Assembly: GCA_947184155.2 (NCBI GenBank)
Contig: CAMXCT020002643.1
Location: forward strand, 1 to 64,000
Direction of reading: 5' to 3'
Origin: Cladocopium goreaui
Lineage: Eukaryota; Sar; Dinophyceae; Suessiales; Symbiodiniaceae
Length of the DNA stretch: 64,000 bases
The notes under the pieces were generated by a model. It made no database searches and was not told where the DNA came from. It saw nothing but the letters and a program-made list of their open reading frames with translations. A program made the translations under genes and the position numbers. Below, one piece after another: positions 9,920-21,544 of this stretch (positions are counted from its first letter, which is position 1; every line of letters begins with the position of its first letter).

Positions 9920-12900
9920 ATGACCCAGGAGCCTCTGAGTCAAGACACGCCAGTGGTGGTGTCTCAAGCAGAGGCAAGGGGTGATGGGGCGTTTTTGTAT
10001 GGAATCCTCAGCAAAAATGATGGTTTTAATGGGAAAATCATGGGAAAATCCCGGAAAATATCGAGTGATACCACTGACAGCACTGGTTTGGATGAGAATG
10101 GTGATATAATTGGGATAAACATCTGGGGATCCATGGAATAGTTGGAATAGTTGAGATAGAATGGGGACAACTTATCTGCAAAAACTATAACGACGTCACT
10201 GCGACGTCAGCAGAATGATGGGAATTGGATTGTGGTAAATTTTCACAAAATGGCCTAGGTTGATGGATGATTCTAATTCCAGATGATCCAGATGTGTCTG
10301 AAGGTGATACCCAGCTGATGATTTGTCAGCTTTTGCAGGGTGTTGGCTCGATTACCCCTTCGAGGATTTCCCAGCCACGTTTGATGACAGTACTTCGTAG
10401 ACTTCAGACAGTTCACCATGCTGACAAGATTAATTGATGTTGATATATGTTGATTGCGTACGCATTCGGACTCGGTTGATATCCCAAGTTCCAGAGAAAT
10501 CTGTTTCGGCGGTCCAGGTTTTAGACGTTCGAACCTGCCGAACCACAGTCGGGGTCAAACCTTCAAAGTTGGATTCGAATCCCTAGGGCCCGTCATGTTG
10601 GTGTCATGTTGGTGTCATTGTTCAAATCCTTACTGGTTGATGGTTTGGAACATGTGTTATTATTTCCATAATATATGGGATAATCCTTCCAATTGACTAA
10701 TATTTTTCAGAGGGTTAGGTATACCACCAACCAGAAATTTAATTGCTTTCTGTTGCTGTCAAGTTGGCCCCCTTTTGTCAGCAGCATGTTGGTTGGCCCA
10801 CAGACTGTTTGTTGCTGAAGCGCAAAATATGCTGCGAAGAAATTGTCATGTTTCCTGTGGCTGGTATCCCCCTTGCAGCACCCCGAAGATCCGGTTGAAA
10901 AAATCCACACGTTTTGGAACATGATAATGCTAATATTGATCATTGGTGATGAAAACTAAACTAAAAAAACAGATAGAAGGAAACAGTGTGACAATAATTA
11001 GTAATGATGATAATGAAAGTGATGATAATGAAAGTGATGATAATGAAAGCGATGCTATGTGATGTTGGCGATGGTTTATCCACCTGCCATTTTTGGGATA
11101 TACCCTCTGGCTATTTAACGCTTTGCGAAGTGGAACATAACCATTTTAAGAACGGTAAATCATCGGCCGTGTATCATCTATTTTCATGGCCCTTGGATGG
11201 CCATGGCTACTATAGTTATGTTAAATCATCAAAGGACAAACCGTAAGGAATGCATTGTTGTCATCATCAATTATCCTGATCAGTACTATCATTTTGAGAA
11301 GGAAATTCTACAAGTGTCCCCAAATGGTTGATACAGTAGTTGGTCGAAAACTCCCCATTCTTGTTACCCTCCAAAAATTAAACATGCGAAAATCCCCTAG
11401 CCATATGGAGGTTTCCTAAGTCATGGGGGCACCCCCAAATCATGAATTTTAACCGGATTTGGGGATCCACCATTTATGGAAACTCCCTAATATAGTTCGG
11501 TGATTTTCCCATCTAGTTCAATGCCCATTGCTGGTTCGTGGGTTTCCCAGCCCGCCATCCTCAGCATCCTCCATAAGGCGGTTTCTCCCTCAGTTATGTT
11601 TGATGGTTTATACCTTCTAGTGGTTTCACGTAGCTATGGAAAATCAACATGTTTAGTAGGTGAAACATTATCTATATATAAATGGTTTAATAGCTATCAT
11701 CTATAAATGTTTAATAGGTGAGCCATCTTTCTGGTGGTTTAACGTAGCTATAAATGGGCCATGTTCCATAGCTATGTAAAATAACCAGAGGGTAACCCCC
11801 CTGAGTACCTGAGTGATATATCTACCATAAAGCCAGCAGTTATTTCAGTGAACTAAAGCACCTCGTATCACAGCATACATAATCTGGTTTGTGGTTTGGA
11901 ACATTATTTTTTTGACTTTCCATTCAGTTGGGAATAATCATCCCAACTGACGAACTCATATTTTTCAGAGGGGTAGGTATACCACCAACCAGTAATAATT
12001 ATGTATGTATGTAATTGTATGCGTATATATATATATGTGTTAAATATTATTAAATCATTATTCACACATGTCACAATTTGCCATGTATATATAGAGAGAG
12101 AGATATACATATATATATATATATATTTATATATACACACACATATATATATATACATATATATATATATATGTATATATGATTTATTGCTAATTCATTG
12201 ATGAATATAAAACCACCATGTATGATCACAAATATATAACAATGTATATATATATATACACAAAAAAAAAACATATAGACCCGCATGTAAGATATAATTA
12301 ACTTTAATCCCGTAGTTTTAATCCCATAGTGATAGGCAATAATCCATACATAGTTCACTTGTCAATAATATGACTACGTGATGGGATTGATCCGTAGTAA
12401 ACCTAGTTATCATATGTTATCATCATGTGGTAACATGTTATAATTACATTGTTTTTTGTATATAACTTTGTTTATATATGTATCCACTATGCAGTCATAT
12501 CACCATATATAATAGTAATAATAATAGTAACAATAATAATAATAAATGATTACATTACCATCACCATATATAATCATATTTTTATATATGATATCACCAG
12601 AAACCAATAAACAGGTTGCCGAGGCGGTGGAGGACATGCGCGCACAGGGCGCGTCGGTGCTGAAGCAAGGTGCAGTTTTTTGCTAAAATGCTGGGAAGAT
12701 GCTGGGAAAACGAGGGAAAACCATGGAAAAATGTGGGAAAAAACTAGGGAACATGATATAATGTTGGAAAACGACGGAAAGGTGGAAACATGTGGAAAAG
12801 AAGTTGTTTTTCGGGGGAAAAAATTGGGGAAGAAGAGGAAAAGGCATGGAAAGTGAACACGGAAATCACGAAGAATGAAAGAATATATTTTACAAAAGCA

Positions 12901-15900
12901 TTGTGTTGGATCCCATTGTTCAATTTTGTGAAGTGTTTTTGATTTGAATTGTGGATGCCAATAAGATGTGGAAGCACGAAGTGCAGTTGTATCAGTCCAA
13001 AAATCGTCGGTGTTTGATGAGGCGAGGTGTTGAATTCCATACCACCTAGACCCACCAGAAGGCAAAGGCGGCCGTGGAAAATATGTGTTCAATTTCATAG
13101 GCTACCCTCTACTTATTTAACATATCCATGGGAAATGACCCATTTATAGATGGTTTACCTATTGAAAATGGTGATTTTCCATGGCTATGTTAAATAACCA
13201 GAGGGAATGGCAAAGGAGTCATCGTTTCAGTGCTATGCCCATGGTTATTTACCTACCAGCTATTCGCAAGCTTCAGGGGGCATCCGATCTCAGATAGTTT
13301 CATGATAACCAGATCTCAGATATCGGGATATCAACCAACTACAGGATCAAATATCATTGAGATATCCCAATAAAATATGATCAACCAATTATCAACCAAC
13401 TATCAAATAACCAAATACCAACCAATCGCATCAAGAGTTTCCATGATTTTTTGGGTGAAGGCGCCGAGGCAGCTCACGCGGCACGGCAGAAGGCGGAGGC
13501 GCCCATGGTTAGATGTCTGGGTGTCGCTGGGAAATGTCCGAACGAACGATGGAGCTTGATTTTTGTTGGCGTTGAACCCCCAACTTTACATGAGTTTATC
13601 ATGAGTTTATCATAGTTTATCATCGTTGATCCACATTCCCAGACAAGACTCACCTTCGCCGCTTCGCCCCAAGGCGATTCGGAAGGCAGGCGCAGACATT
13701 GCGCATAGCTCGGCGGAGTTCTTTCATCATGGCACTGAGGCAGACTTGTCAGATGGGGTGATGGTGATGGTGAGATCCGGTGTCATCACATGGCTGGAAA
13801 CTGCCGGCTGCCGGAGCCAAATGGAGGTGTTACCCTCTGGTAATTTAACAGTTTGCTATTGAAAATGGCCATTGAAATAGTGAGTTTTCCCATGAAAAAT
13901 TGTGATTTTCCATGGCTTTTTGTATGTTTACCAGAGGGTATCATAAATGGTGGATTTTCCAGCCATGGATGACGGGAGCTTATGGCTTTGTCATATGGCA
14001 GCCCGAAATCCAGTGGTTGCCTTGGATGCCCGTGGCATCCCATGGTGAAATGGGCGGTATACGCCCAGAAATCCTGGTGAAATATGAGGGAAATGGATGG
14101 AAATTGAACTCAGGGCTGACGCTTGCCCTGTGGTAGTGTGAGATGTAACGGATAAGAATCAGGTTAAATGGCGCTTAACCAATCAAGGATTCAAAAAATA
14201 AGGCATGTCCTTGCCTTGCTAGCAATCTATCGCAATCTAAACATGCCTGGCTGGAAACCCATATTGGGGTTGCCAGGCAAGACAGGTTAGATAGATTGCG
14301 GGAGAAGGGTCGTTCAGTGGGGTTATACAACAACAAGTTTCTAATGGGAATAGTTAAAGGAGCAATGTGGACAGCTATGGTCAAGATTAAATTGCACACA
14401 TTGCATTATAAATATGAATATAAGTTTAATTATCAATTAGAATTAAACATATATAGTATACAGTATACACATGTATAGTTATATATATATATACACAATT
14501 ACATCATAAATGTAGTCATCGCCTGTTCTGCTCATCGGAGAGCCACAGTTCATCGCACACAGTTCCTTGTCGTCGGGACTCGGAAAAGCCATCGGAATCG
14601 GTATGGGATGCGACTTTTCTATCTTTTTGTTGGGGGGTACATGGTGGTGCCCCATAGTTAGCTAAGTTGGTTTATAACTCCCATTTCACTATGGTTTATG
14701 GCAGATATAACTATAGTTAATGGGGTTTATAAACCAACTTATAACTGGGGATACCATCCTGTATCTTTCTACCATTTCTATCTGTTGCAGCATGGTCAGC
14801 TCCAAGGTGGCGCGCGCCAATTGGCAGCACGGCGCCGAGGCCTGCCAGCGGGGCCTGCACGAGGCCGGGATGAGGGATGTGGGAAGAACGGTTGACATAT
14901 GGCGAAATGGGTCAAAAGAATGGATGGTGGATGGTGAATGGTTGGTGAATGGTTGGTTAATGGTTGGTTAATGGATGGATAATGGTTGGTTAGTGGATGG
15001 TTAATGGATGGTTAATGGTTGGTTAATGGATTGTTATTTGCTAGAATAGTTGGTGAATACCCAAACGTTACCCCAGAAGAGTTGGTTGATGGCTATTCCC
15101 CCAGTGAGTCATGGTAATACCCTCTGGTAAACTAACATAACTATGGAAAATCACCATTTTTAATGGGAAAACTCACTATAAATGGCCATTTTCAATAGCA
15201 AACTGTAAACGTTTACCAGGCCGGGTAGTTCATATTGACCCATCCCCACTGGGTCAACCGACTGGTTCGATACGAAAGATTCACCATGTATACTGTACAC
15301 AGGAATGGTAATTTTTTACGTGAATAATGTGAAGAAAAATCATGGGAATGTAATCCCATCCCCCTAATTTGAAACACCCAACCAGAACCCATGGTGGATG
15401 TAGGGGAGGATGAAGTCACATATTGGGGGGGAGAGGCTTCTCACTGTGGGAATACACTTGACATAAACAGTATTCCCACTGTGGGAATATTTTGGGAATT
15501 TGGGAATATAATGTTGGTTGGTGGTTTGGAACATGAATTTATTTTCCCCAATAGTTGGGATGATGATCCAATCTGATTTTCATATTTTTCAGAGGGGTGG
15601 CTCAACCACCAATTAGAATGGGATACAACCTACCCCATGCCCATGACGCCCCAATGCTTCGTTCTTGGGATCACCTTTCCCAAAAAACAATGTTCGATGA
15701 CACCGGAAGGGTGCCCAATAAAATTGAGCTATGACAAAAGACCTGTCCCATCCCATGAAAATACTGATTGGATGATTGGTTAGTAAATAATAGTACATAT
15801 TCCTGATGAAATTGGTTACAATCCCAATTCAACCAGGTAGTATCACCTCCTACAAAAAAAACTACCAACAGGGGTATGTTCCAGGTGATTTTCGCTACCA

Positions 15901-18900
15901 AACTATCTGGAACATAATTATTTGTAAACATGTGTGGGGTTCCAGTTACGTACCGCCGCATGCTAAACCCAATCTGTTCATTATTGGACTTTCAGAAAAA
16001 ATAAATCAAAACCCACGAGAATGTTTTTTGTTTCCAAAGTTTAGCTGTAGAAGTATGTGCCATCTGTCAGAATCATTATATAATGCAAGACTATATATAT
16101 ATGATTATATATGTATATATAGATAGATGATGTACCTACAAAAACGATGACTCCCACTTGTTTGTACAGTACACCATACTTAGATGAGCCATGGAGTTAG
16201 TTAATTAGTCAACTAATTGGTAAATGGATTATACTTAGGATATAGCGGTGTAGCCACCCTGTCCATCGCAGGCCTCTGAAGCGTGGCGCCAGTCGGCTCC
16301 CTACCTGGACAAGGCGCGTGAACTGCGGGATACAATGTTTTTTTGTTTTTTTACTTGTTCTAATGGGTTACTGAAAATCAAGTGTTTCCTTTTAGATATT
16401 CTCCAATATATCAGATGCGTGTGCTTGAAAATGTGAAATTGACCAGCAAGTTATCTGCATAGTTTGAAACAACCCCAGATACAATCAGAAATCGATTTTC
16501 TTCTGGTTGAATCCACATTTTTACAGCTTGATATGTTTAGAGAATATGTCAGGTTAGGAGTGCAATCCACTGCTGGATAGTACTACATCATGAAAGTGGG
16601 AGAGGGTTTCAGCAACATGGTTTGATAATATGTGTTCGTACGTATGCTTTGATCGGTGTTTGCATGTTTTTTTTTAATAAGGCATGAACTTGATGTTTGA
16701 CTTTCCCATTGATAAACGTTTTGGCGGGAACTGCGCATCACGTGGAGTATTTCGTTTGTGGGGGGGTGATTAAAATCCAGGAATGGAGAGAAGCAAGTAG
16801 AAGATGGAGACAAGCAACAACAGAGGGAGGGTGATGAGAATGAGCGGAAAGGGGAATGGGATACAAGCACTGTAAAAAGCAAACATGGGGGATAGCACCC
16901 GGTACAAGAAACACACACTAAGAACTAACCAACGAAAATGAGGCAAACGACTCACAACCCAAAATAGGATTGGTTTCCTAAACTCAAAATCACTTCAGCA
17001 GGGAGGGTTTCCCAACTGAAGGTCTGGGAAAACATGTGAAAACCATCTATATATTTTGGGGGTTCCGTAAATGGGGGTACCCGAAAATGGATGGTTTATA
17101 ATTGGGGGTACCCCTATTTCAGGAAACCTCCATATATATATATATAAATAAATAAATATATAATATATGATAATATTCACCAATCAGCCCTACACAAGTC
17201 ACGTCAAGTTGTGACATGCTTTAGATCCCAGCGCGAAAGGGCATCTTGCTGACCAACGTCATCATGGCCATGTGCATTGGAGGCAGCCTTCCACTTACCT
17301 GGTGACCAGGGTGATTTTACCATGAATTTGGGCTTGGGTTGCCCATCTCACAGTTCCGGCTAAATGATAAATAGACAAAAACACGACAATATAATTGATA
17401 TAACCCACAGACGCCCTGTGTTGCCCAGACATTTTATATACTCGTACCAATGAAAATGATCTAAGAAACAACCGCCTCTCTTGTGGGGCATTTGCATGCT
17501 CAAGTTCTGATAAGTTCTGTCGGGGTTTGGCACTGGGGATGGGTCAAGTTACCTATGAAGATTACCATATGACTAGGGGAAGAACCATCCATTCTCAAGC
17601 TGTTTTAGGGTAGGGCACCATGGTTTTGACTCGTAGCCAAGTCACGAACTGTTCATAACCTGAGCCACCAAGGCAGAGGCGGGATAACCAGTAGGAATGT
17701 GGTGATCACGTTATTCCAAGGAACTAGAACCATGAATAATGAGAAGTATCAACGGCATGACGGCACATTGCTCCATTGCGAAACCTCAGTCACCATCATT
17801 CCTAGAATTGGTTTAAGGGAAAATCCCAGGAAAATCCCCTGAACAGCTGGTAAAATCCATGGTTTCCTGTCGAGTTTCCGTAAAAAATCCACCCGAATCA
17901 GGTTTTGTGGTCATCGGCACCATGCTGGTGTGCACACCCTTGAAGCCCGAGCACACCCACCATGGTGCTGTGGTGGACCGCATGTTCTGGGTGACACAGG
18001 CGCAGTGCCTGCCTGGCGTGGCTACCCCCAATGCCCAAGGGATGGCCATCATTGGTTCCATCAAAATCTGGCAGGCAATGTTGGTAAAGCAATGTCATAA
18101 ACGGCCCATATAAATTGATGGTTGGTGGTTTCGAACATGAAGTTTAGTTTTCCATATATTGGGAATAGTAACCCCAACTGACGAACTCATATTTTTCAGA
18201 GGGGTTGAAACTACCAACCAGAAATGGATGGTTTCAATCACACCCATAGATTGCTGTTCATTGTTTTTCAGCTAGGGATATCACCATCCAAAAAAACAGG
18301 ATTGACGTTCGCCGCAGCAGAGATGGGACATCATGCAGAGTGATGGCTGGTGGCGCGATTCGTATCAGTATCACTATGTTTACTCGGTGAATGTTATTTC
18401 AATCATCTTGAAATGGGAGACTTGCCAGGCTGCCAGGTTTGTTTTCCTAAGGTTTTTACTCAGGGTTGATGAGAGTTCGAATCTCCACCGGTTGGTGGTT
18501 GAAATGTCGCCCAAGTCTTGGCGTGTCATGGGTGTTTTTCGATGTGCAACAAGGGCGTCTACCTCATTGCCTTCAGCATTCCCGCCCTAGTCGCCACAGT
18601 GCAGTGGGGATGCTCAAAGCCTTGGGGATTTGGGAAGTTGGGTCCACAGCTTGGTACAGTAGATCTTAGTCTGGTCGAGCCAGCAAAATGTCTGATGTAA
18701 TCTTCATGGTATCTGGGCGTGGGTATCTGGTTGGTGGTTTGGAACATGGCTGTTATTTTCCCATATATTGGGAATAATCATCCCAACTGACTCATATTTT
18801 TCAGGGGGGTTGAAACCACCAACCAGGTATTGGTTTGGTTGGACATTGCGGACGAAGCGGGAATAGCACATGGAGATAGATGGGTTGTGATGGGTTTCTG

Positions 18901-19196
18901 TACATCCAATAGCATTAGCTGATGTGTGGTCAGTTTGAAGCATCGAATATGGATGATGTACCTGATTTATATGTTTTAGATGGATCAAAGTCAACCAGTC
19001 CCTGTCTTTTCGTGTTGTATTTTAACATAGGCGATGTGTTCAACATTCCTTAGGAAACATTTGCAAAGAGCAACAAAGCATGGTTTCTTCATGTTTCTTT
19101 TCTGCCATAGGATCAGCTGCCAGTTCGTGGGCGTCTGACCCCATCTTGATGCTGCTAGTCCTTCTTCTATGGGACAAAATAAACCTGAAACAATAA
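9920..19196 (+). CDS. Ten-exon gene, Ala-rich helical N-terminal half plus membrane segments, function unknown
   Basis: Assembled by eye: 9920-9973, 12614-12668, 13461-13507, 13674-13769, 14807-14890, 16272-16328, 17240-17303, 17902-18083, 18554-18653, 19111-19196 (TAA). Reading phase is consistent across all nine junctions and gives 274 residues. Acceptors are mostly (A)AG/G. Donors are GT (for example GTGAG at 13770, GTAAAG at 18084, GTACAG at 18654), GC at 9974 and GA at 16329 and 17304, all known in dinoflagellates. Residues 1-18 are polar (MTQEPLSQDTPVVVSQAE); about 19-131 are Ala/Glu/Gln/His-rich and probably helical; hydrophobic segments begin near 132 (GILLTNVIMAMCIGG), 214 (GVYLIAFSIPALVATVQWGC) and 256 (DPILMLLVLLLW). 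No family recognised. The first exon link and the two GA donors are the least certain parts; transcript evidence is lacking. Confidence 0.6.
10633..10734. mobile_element. TGGTTGGTGG element (second MITE family)
   Basis: Begins CTGGTTGATGGTTTGGAACA, contains ATATATGGGATAAT and TATTTTTCAGAGGGTT, and ends ACCACCAACCAG. It lies inside the first intron of the ten-exon gene model. Confidence 0.75.
11000..11055. repeat. 15-bp tandem repeat
   Basis: The unit GATGATAATGAAAGT/C occurs three times in a row. Confidence 0.75.
11101..11232. mobile_element. CCCTCTGG element, degenerate right end
   Basis: The left end TACCCTCTGGCTATTTAACG is clear. The right arm is recognisable only as GGCCATGGCTAC and AGTTATGTTAAATCAT. 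Confidence 0.6.
11602..11794. mobile_element. CCCTCTGG element(s), nested or duplicated
   Basis: The right end AAATAACCAGAGGGTA is intact at 11794. The left half contains two diverged arms, suggesting one element duplicated or inserted in another. Confidence 0.6.
11884..11992. mobile_element. TGGTTGGTGG element
   Basis: Starts CTGGTTTGTGGTTTGGAACA and ends ACCACCAACCAG, with the conserved interior GGGAATAATCATCCCAACTG and CATATTTTTCAGAGGGGT. Confidence 0.8.
12080..12180. repeat. TA/TATACA microsatellite
   Basis: Runs of TATATA with CATA and CACACA interruptions. The open frames across it (Tyr/Ile) are repeat artefacts. Confidence 0.85.
13103..13206. mobile_element. CCCTCTGG element
   Basis: Left end TACCCTCTACTTATTTAACA, right end TGTTAAATAACCAGAGGG. 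It lies in the intron before exon 3 of the ten-exon gene. Confidence 0.75.
13831..13940. mobile_element. CCCTCTGG element
   Basis: Both ends are complete (TACCCTCTGGTAATTTAACA ... GTTTACCAGAGGGTA). It is intronic, 61 bases after the donor at 13770. Confidence 0.85.
14655..14755. repeat. Inverted repeat (AAGTTGGTTTATAAC)
   Basis: AAGTTGGTTTATAACTCCC near 14664 is answered by GTTTATAAACCAACTTATAAC near 14730. Pieces of the same family occur near 20710-20770 and 27548-27620. Confidence 0.55.
14925..15030. repeat. (TGGTTAATGGA/TGGTTGG)n tandem tract
   Basis: Four-base-like units TGGT, TGGA and TAAT alternate in a quasi-regular array. Confidence 0.7.
15118..15227. mobile_element. CCCTCTGG element
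   Basis: Left end TACCCTCTGGTAAACTAACA; right end GTTTACCAGGCCGGGTA carries a small change in the terminal repeat. Confidence 0.75.
15514..15616. mobile_element. TGGTTGGTGG element, diverged
   Basis: TTGGTTGGTGGTTTGGAACA at the left; CATATTTTTCAGAGGGGT and AACCACCAATTAG at the right. Confidence 0.7.
17040..17135. repeat. Short inverted repeat of the TTTCCTAAAATGGGGGTA type
   Basis: GGTTCCGTAAATGGGGGTAC at the left and GGGGTACCCCTATTTCAGGA at the right form a hairpin-like unit. Related units lie near 20950-21020, 48855-48955 and 58460-58556. Confidence 0.5.
18117..18221. mobile_element. TGGTTGGTGG element
   Basis: GGTTGGTGGTTTCGAACATG at the left, CATATTTTTCAGAGGGGTTG and ACTACCAACCAG at the right. 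It lies just after the donor of exon 8 (GTAAAG at 18084). Confidence 0.75.
18727..18826. mobile_element. TGGTTGGTGG element, well preserved
   Basis: CTGGTTGGTGGTTTGGAACA and GTTGAAACCACCAACCAG form a clean inverted repeat around CATATATTGGGAATAATCAT. Located in the last intron of the ten-exon gene. Confidence 0.85.
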
Positions 19197-19435
19197 CAAA
19201 CCATCAGAGTTTGAAGTGGCTTTATGATGAATCAGTATTAACGATGCTGATTTCCAATCTGAGTCCCTGAAAATGATCCGCGGTCTCAGTTGCAGTCACG
19301 TCAGCCAGCCATAGGTGCGGAGTGCGTCGCAACGGCTTCGAGAATTGGCCCGCGTGGATGCGTGCCGAGATTTGGTTGGGCATTCTGCATCTTGGCAGCG
19401 TGGAGGATCCTGTTGATTGGTTGAGGGGGTTAGAC

Positions 19436-19543
19436 TACCCTCTGGTAAACTAACATAGCGAACTGGAAAATCACCATGCTATTAATGGGATCATCTATTT
19501 CTGTGGGCCATGTTCAATAGCTATGTGAAATTACCAGAGGGTA
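19436..19543. mobile_element. CCCTCTGG element
   Basis: TACCCTCTGGTAAACTAACA ... GTGAAATTACCAGAGGGTA, 108 bp, both ends intact. Confidence 0.85.
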
Positions 19544-20410
19544 TCTTTTACTAAGTTTTCATGGGGTTATGACCCATGGGAATCCTTACTCACCAGTATA
19601 CAGGGATGGGATACGGGGTATTGTTCATGGCTCACATTATCGTTTTGCACCAAAACCCAAGTTTTCTTACATAAAAAACCTGAGGTCTTACACTGAAACC
19701 TTTTCTGGTGCAACGGCTATGGTTCTTGCTAAGTTCTTACTGAACTTCCGCAGAATACAATGGATTATTTGTAGACGCAGTTCAAGTCATACGAATCTAT
19801 GGAAAAAGTAGGAGATAGATACAGTAGTAGGGGAAACGGGTGCAATGAATGTTCAGTGCGTTTTTCTCGCAAGCACAAACTCTGTTCAACCAAAAAATGC
19901 AACGTACAAAAGATACAGGTGTAAAACCCTAAATAATCATTTCAGAATATTGAGTTTGTAAGTGCAAACCGATAGATGAATGCCTCAGCGACTCAGCGGC
20001 ATTAAACCCGAGGTTTCCCCACAAAACATCACAAAACCCTAACCCGAGCTATGATAACACGAGGTTTACGGCGAAATCCAGAAAAGGGAAAAAAACAGGT
20101 TTGGGTATGGATGGACTAACTAGAATCATGTATTTATATAATCTATATATATACAGATACACTATTGTTTTACATATATACACATAAAGGATATATCATC
20201 CCCATGGATTGATTCAGATATGTGACATGGAAAATAGAATTGTAAAATTCATAGGGCAACAACGCAACCAACTAAGGTTCAAATTGGGTCAGCCATTCCA
20301 TCCGTTTCCATCCTATCAACTTAAAAAGTCCATTCCAGCCCGAGAAGTTGCTTGTGGAGATTTCAATTTTGACCCCCAAGTCTCAAAAAAAGGTGGTGCC
20401 TTCCGACTCC
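19544..20410. other. Spacer between the ten-exon gene and a minisatellite
   Basis: An 80-codon plus-strand open frame (19569-19811) has no recognisable domain. Its words GTTCATGGCTCACAT recur near 46270, suggesting a diverged dispersed repeat. No RNA gene seen. Confidence 0.35.
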
Positions 20411-20724
20411 CGGTATCTCCCAGTTATGTATGTGTGTTGGTTTATAACCCCATGAAGCATACCGGTATCTCCCAGTTGTGTATCTGTGTTGGTTTATAAC
20501 CCCATGAAGTATACCGGTATCTCCCAGTTATGTATGTGTGTTGGTTTATAACCGCATGAAGTATACCGGCATCTCCCAGTTGTGTGTGTGTGTGTTGGTT
20601 TATAACCCCATGAAGTATACCGGTATCTCCCAGTTATGTATGTGTGTTGGTTTATAACCCCATGAAGTATACCGGTATCTCCCAGTTATGTATGTGTGTT
20701 GGTTTATAACCCCATGAAGTATAG
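20411..20724. repeat. 52-bp minisatellite, 6 copies
   Basis: The word CGGTATCTCCCAGTTATGTA starts at 20411, 20463, 20515 and onward at 52-base spacing, each followed by TGTGTTGGTTTATAACCCCA and TGAAGTATAC. Copies differ by only a few bases, so the expansion is recent. Confidence 0.92.
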
Positions 20725-21486
20725 TCTTATCTACCATAAACCATAGTTAACCTATTTTTGTGAACCAAGTTAGCTATTGTTTGGGTGCGCCTTGTTTCAC
20801 CTCGGGCTCACGTCAGCAGCCCACCCAGGAAATTTCAGCTGGGTCGAGCAGTCTTTTTCATTGGCGTAGCATGGCACGGGCAGTCGGGTCGGGCAAGGCA
20901 TTGAGCATTGAGAGATGCAGTAGCTTTGCTTATGCTTTCTTTGGTGGGTTCTTAAAATGGGGAACCTCAAAATCATCCAAAATTGGTTATTATCAATGGT
21001 ACCCATATTTTAGGAACCCCTCTGTTTGCGGATTGAAGCATTTTCAGGACATTGCACTTTCTAGCTTGAATATACAGCACGTTTGTGTTTTTTCCTGTGC
21101 CAAGCGAGTGGTACAATCCACGTTTGTTCTCAAGGTCGGACGCATGGTCCATTCTAAGGGATAGCAGACATGGTAGCAACAAATTCTGCGACACTGCTGC
21201 TTGCCCGCCGCCGTCAGAGTGATACGGGCCGTTGTAGAAGTACATGCTGCCAGTTTCTTGTGTGGCACACAACCAACAAACATAAACATAGAGCTGCAAC
21301 TTTGGGATCCTTTTTGTGAAAAGAATCCCAGCCTCCCCAAGTCTTGTGTTGAACAGCCAGACCAACAAGGACCTTTTGTAGGAATATGTTGTTAAGTTGG
21401 ATATCCCCTATATATCGTTCTGAACGGCGATGGGGCATGCGGACATCTTCTGAGGATATTTTGTCATATGTTGTCCCAAGTCGGAA

Positions 21487-21506
21487 TCCCTGTTTCCAAC
21501 TCTTCA
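21487..21506 (+). promoter_or_regulatory. Candidate trans-splice acceptor for the BTB gene
   Basis: CCCTGTTTCCAACTCTTCAG is a pyrimidine-rich stretch ending in AG, 38 bases upstream of the ATG at 21545. It would be a good spliced-leader acceptor. No relic spliced-leader sequence is clear between it and the start. Confidence 0.5.
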
Positions 21507-21544
21507 GGTGAAAAAAAGGTGCCCAGTGAATTCGCTTAAGGGCC

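Noticed and set aside
10502..10545. tRNA-like GTTCGAACC word with short complementary ends
   Set aside because: Only about 40 bases long with no anticodon arm; it is a small hairpin.
18460..18500. GTTCGAATC box as a possible tRNA T-arm
   Set aside because: No matching acceptor or D-arm at tRNA spacing.
21510..21544. Relic dinoflagellate spliced-leader sequence before the BTB start
   Set aside because: ATTCGCTTAAG matches the end of the leader only weakly (about 8 of 13 bases); not enough to claim.
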